Shown: positions 14,259 through 15,141 of the stretch, in pieces
How the letters are laid out: every line of letters starts with the position of its first letter
How positions within the stretch are numbered: the first letter of the stretch is position 1
Assembly (NCBI GenBank): GCA_014376425.1
Contig: JACMRO010000263.1
Coordinates: forward strand, 1 to 15,141
DNA: 15,141 bases
Direction of reading: 5' to 3'
Source: Rubritepida sp.
GTDB taxonomy: Bacteria; Pseudomonadota; Alphaproteobacteria; Acetobacterales; Acetobacteraceae
The notes under the pieces: generated by a model
Seen by the model: the letters and a program-made list of their open reading frames with translations, nothing else
The model's database searches: none
Told to the model about the DNA's origin: nothing
Program-made: the position numbers and the translations under genes

Positions 14259-15141
14259 CAACCCAGCCGGAAGAACAGGATGGCGAAGATGCCGTCCAGC
14301 ACCACGACGGCGACGATGGACGATACGACGGCGCCGGTGGCCGCATCGCCCACCGCGCGGGGCCCAACGCCGGCCTTGAGGCCGGAGCGGCAGCCAATCA
14401 GCCCGACCACGGCGCCGAACACCGCCGCCTTGAACAGCCCGCCCGCCATGTCGCCGAAGTCGAGATTTTGCCGCAGCTGGTTCATCACCGCCTGCGGCGG
14501 GTAGCCCAGCGTGGCCATCACCAAGCCCATACCGATCAGCCCGGCCAGGGTGACGATCAGCGCCAGCGCGGGCATCACCAGCATCGCGGCCAGGATGCGT
14601 GGCAGTACCAGCCAGCTCAGCGGGTCGACCCCCATGGTCGTCAACGCGTCAATCTCCTCGTTGACCTTCATGGTGCCCAGTTCGGCCGCGAAAGCGCTGC
14701 CCGAACGACCGGCCAGGATGATGGCGGCGATGAGCCCGCCCAGTTCCCGCAGCAGCGAGATCCCGACCAGGTTGGGGATGAAGATCTCGGCGCCGTACTG
14801 CCGCATCGGGATGGAGGACTGGAAGGCCAGGATGACCCCGAGCAACCCGCCCAGCAGCGCGCAAAGGCCGAAGGCCTGGGTGCCGGCCTCCGACAGGTGC
14901 CGGAACACCTCGACCCGGCGCAGCCTCCAGGGATGGCCGGCCATGGCTATGCTGCCCAGCGTGACCTCGCCTAGGAAGGTGACGCGGCGGCGGATGCCCT
15001 TCACCACGCCGATCGAAGCGGCGCCAAGCCGGCTGATGAGCGGTGGGCTGGTGACCGGCGCGGCAGGCGGTGCGGCGGCCAGCGCACCGCGCATCCGCGC
15101 CAGGGTGGCCAAAGCCGTCTTGTCGGTTGGCTCGCGCAGCG
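14255..15141 (-). CDS. mlaE: Lipid-transport ABC permease MlaE, 5' end outside window
   Basis: MlaE is the inner-membrane permease that works with MlaF and MlaD to move phospholipids. At least 294 residues lie in the window. Family sequences include AGHPWRLRRVEVFRHLSEAG, FQSSIPMRQYGAEIFIPNLV, RELGGLIAAIILAGRSGSAFAAE, and GTMKVNEEIDALTTMGVDP in the conserved coupling region, with several membrane helices. The C-terminus is FFRLGW. The core permease starts at about residue 30 of the version starting at TTG 15112. The frame stays open to the right edge (reading LREPTDKTA before that TTG), so the true start, and a possible N-terminal STAS domain found in some alphaproteobacterial relatives, lie outside. 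The protein leads this minus-strand operon as far as visible; no promoter can be assigned. Confidence 0.93.
   Translation of the reverse strand, partial: LREPTDKTALATLARMRGALAAAPPAAPVTSPPLISRLGAASIGVVKGIRRRVTFLGEVTLGSIAMAGHPWRLRRVEVFRHLSEAGTQAFGLCALLGGLLGVILAFQSSIPMRQYGAEIFIPNLVGISLLRELGGLIAAIILAGRSGSAFAAELGTMKVNEEIDALTTMGVDPLSWLVLPRILAAMLVMPALALIVTLAGLIGMGLVMATLGYPPQAVMNQLRQNLDFGDMAGGLFKAAVFGAVVGLIGCRSGLKAGVGPRAVGDAATGAVVSSIVAVVVLDGIFAILFFRLGW

Noticed and set aside
13542..14504. Plus-strand open frame of 320 codons opposite mlaF and mlaE
   Set aside because: It is antisense to an ATPase with all ABC motifs, and no domain is seen.
1..15141. CRISPR array, tRNA or insertion sequence
   Set aside because: No regularly spaced repeats, cloverleaf-like sequence or transposase frame was recognised by eye; a tRNA and repeat scan would be decisive.

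Overview
The window is very GC-rich, almost fully coding DNA of alphaproteobacterial type. The aa3-type cytochrome oxidase assembly block followed by threonine synthase and an M16 peptidase, together with the base composition, suggests a member of the Acetobacteraceae (Roseomonas-like). That placement is inference from gene content; no rRNA or other phylogenetic marker is present.

Layout, left to right. Bases 1-168 hold the 3' end of a GFA/CENP-V-type gene. A plus-strand respiratory block follows: ctaG (copper chaperone for cytochrome oxidase), coxC/ctaE (oxidase subunit III), a 165-bp gap rich in GC hairpins, then SURF1, whose stop overlaps the start of an M32 carboxypeptidase. On the minus strand, convergent with it, lies a YfbK-like von Willebrand factor A lipoprotein, which is divergent from thrC. 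The thrC start sits directly behind a good sigma-70-like promoter, so its mRNA may be leaderless. After thrC comes a HI1419/HI1420-type toxin-antitoxin locus. Its toxin reading frame is broken by two frameshifts, while the antitoxin is intact and overlaps the next gene. That begins a plus-strand run joined by 4-nt overlaps: antitoxin, glycerophosphodiester phosphodiesterase, M16 zinc peptidase, PmbA/TldE.

From 11140 to the window end everything is on the minus strand. It is a lipid-transport (Mla/MCE-type) operon, read from the right edge leftwards: permease mlaE (open at the window edge), ATPase mlaF, substrate-binding mlaD, a PqiC-like auxiliary lipoprotein, and finally a DUF2939 membrane-anchored protein. 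The last gene is separated by an AT-rich, dyad-rich spacer.

Functionally there are three housekeeping themes: terminal oxidase biogenesis, threonine synthesis with proteolysis, and outer-membrane lipid trafficking. The most unusual items are the decayed toxin with a retained, translationally coupled antitoxin, the likely leaderless thrC promoter, seven NTGA gene junctions including two TTG starts, and the GC-hairpin spacers flanking the SURF1-M32 pair. I found no CRISPR array, tRNA, rRNA, insertion sequence or clearly novel multi-gene system.
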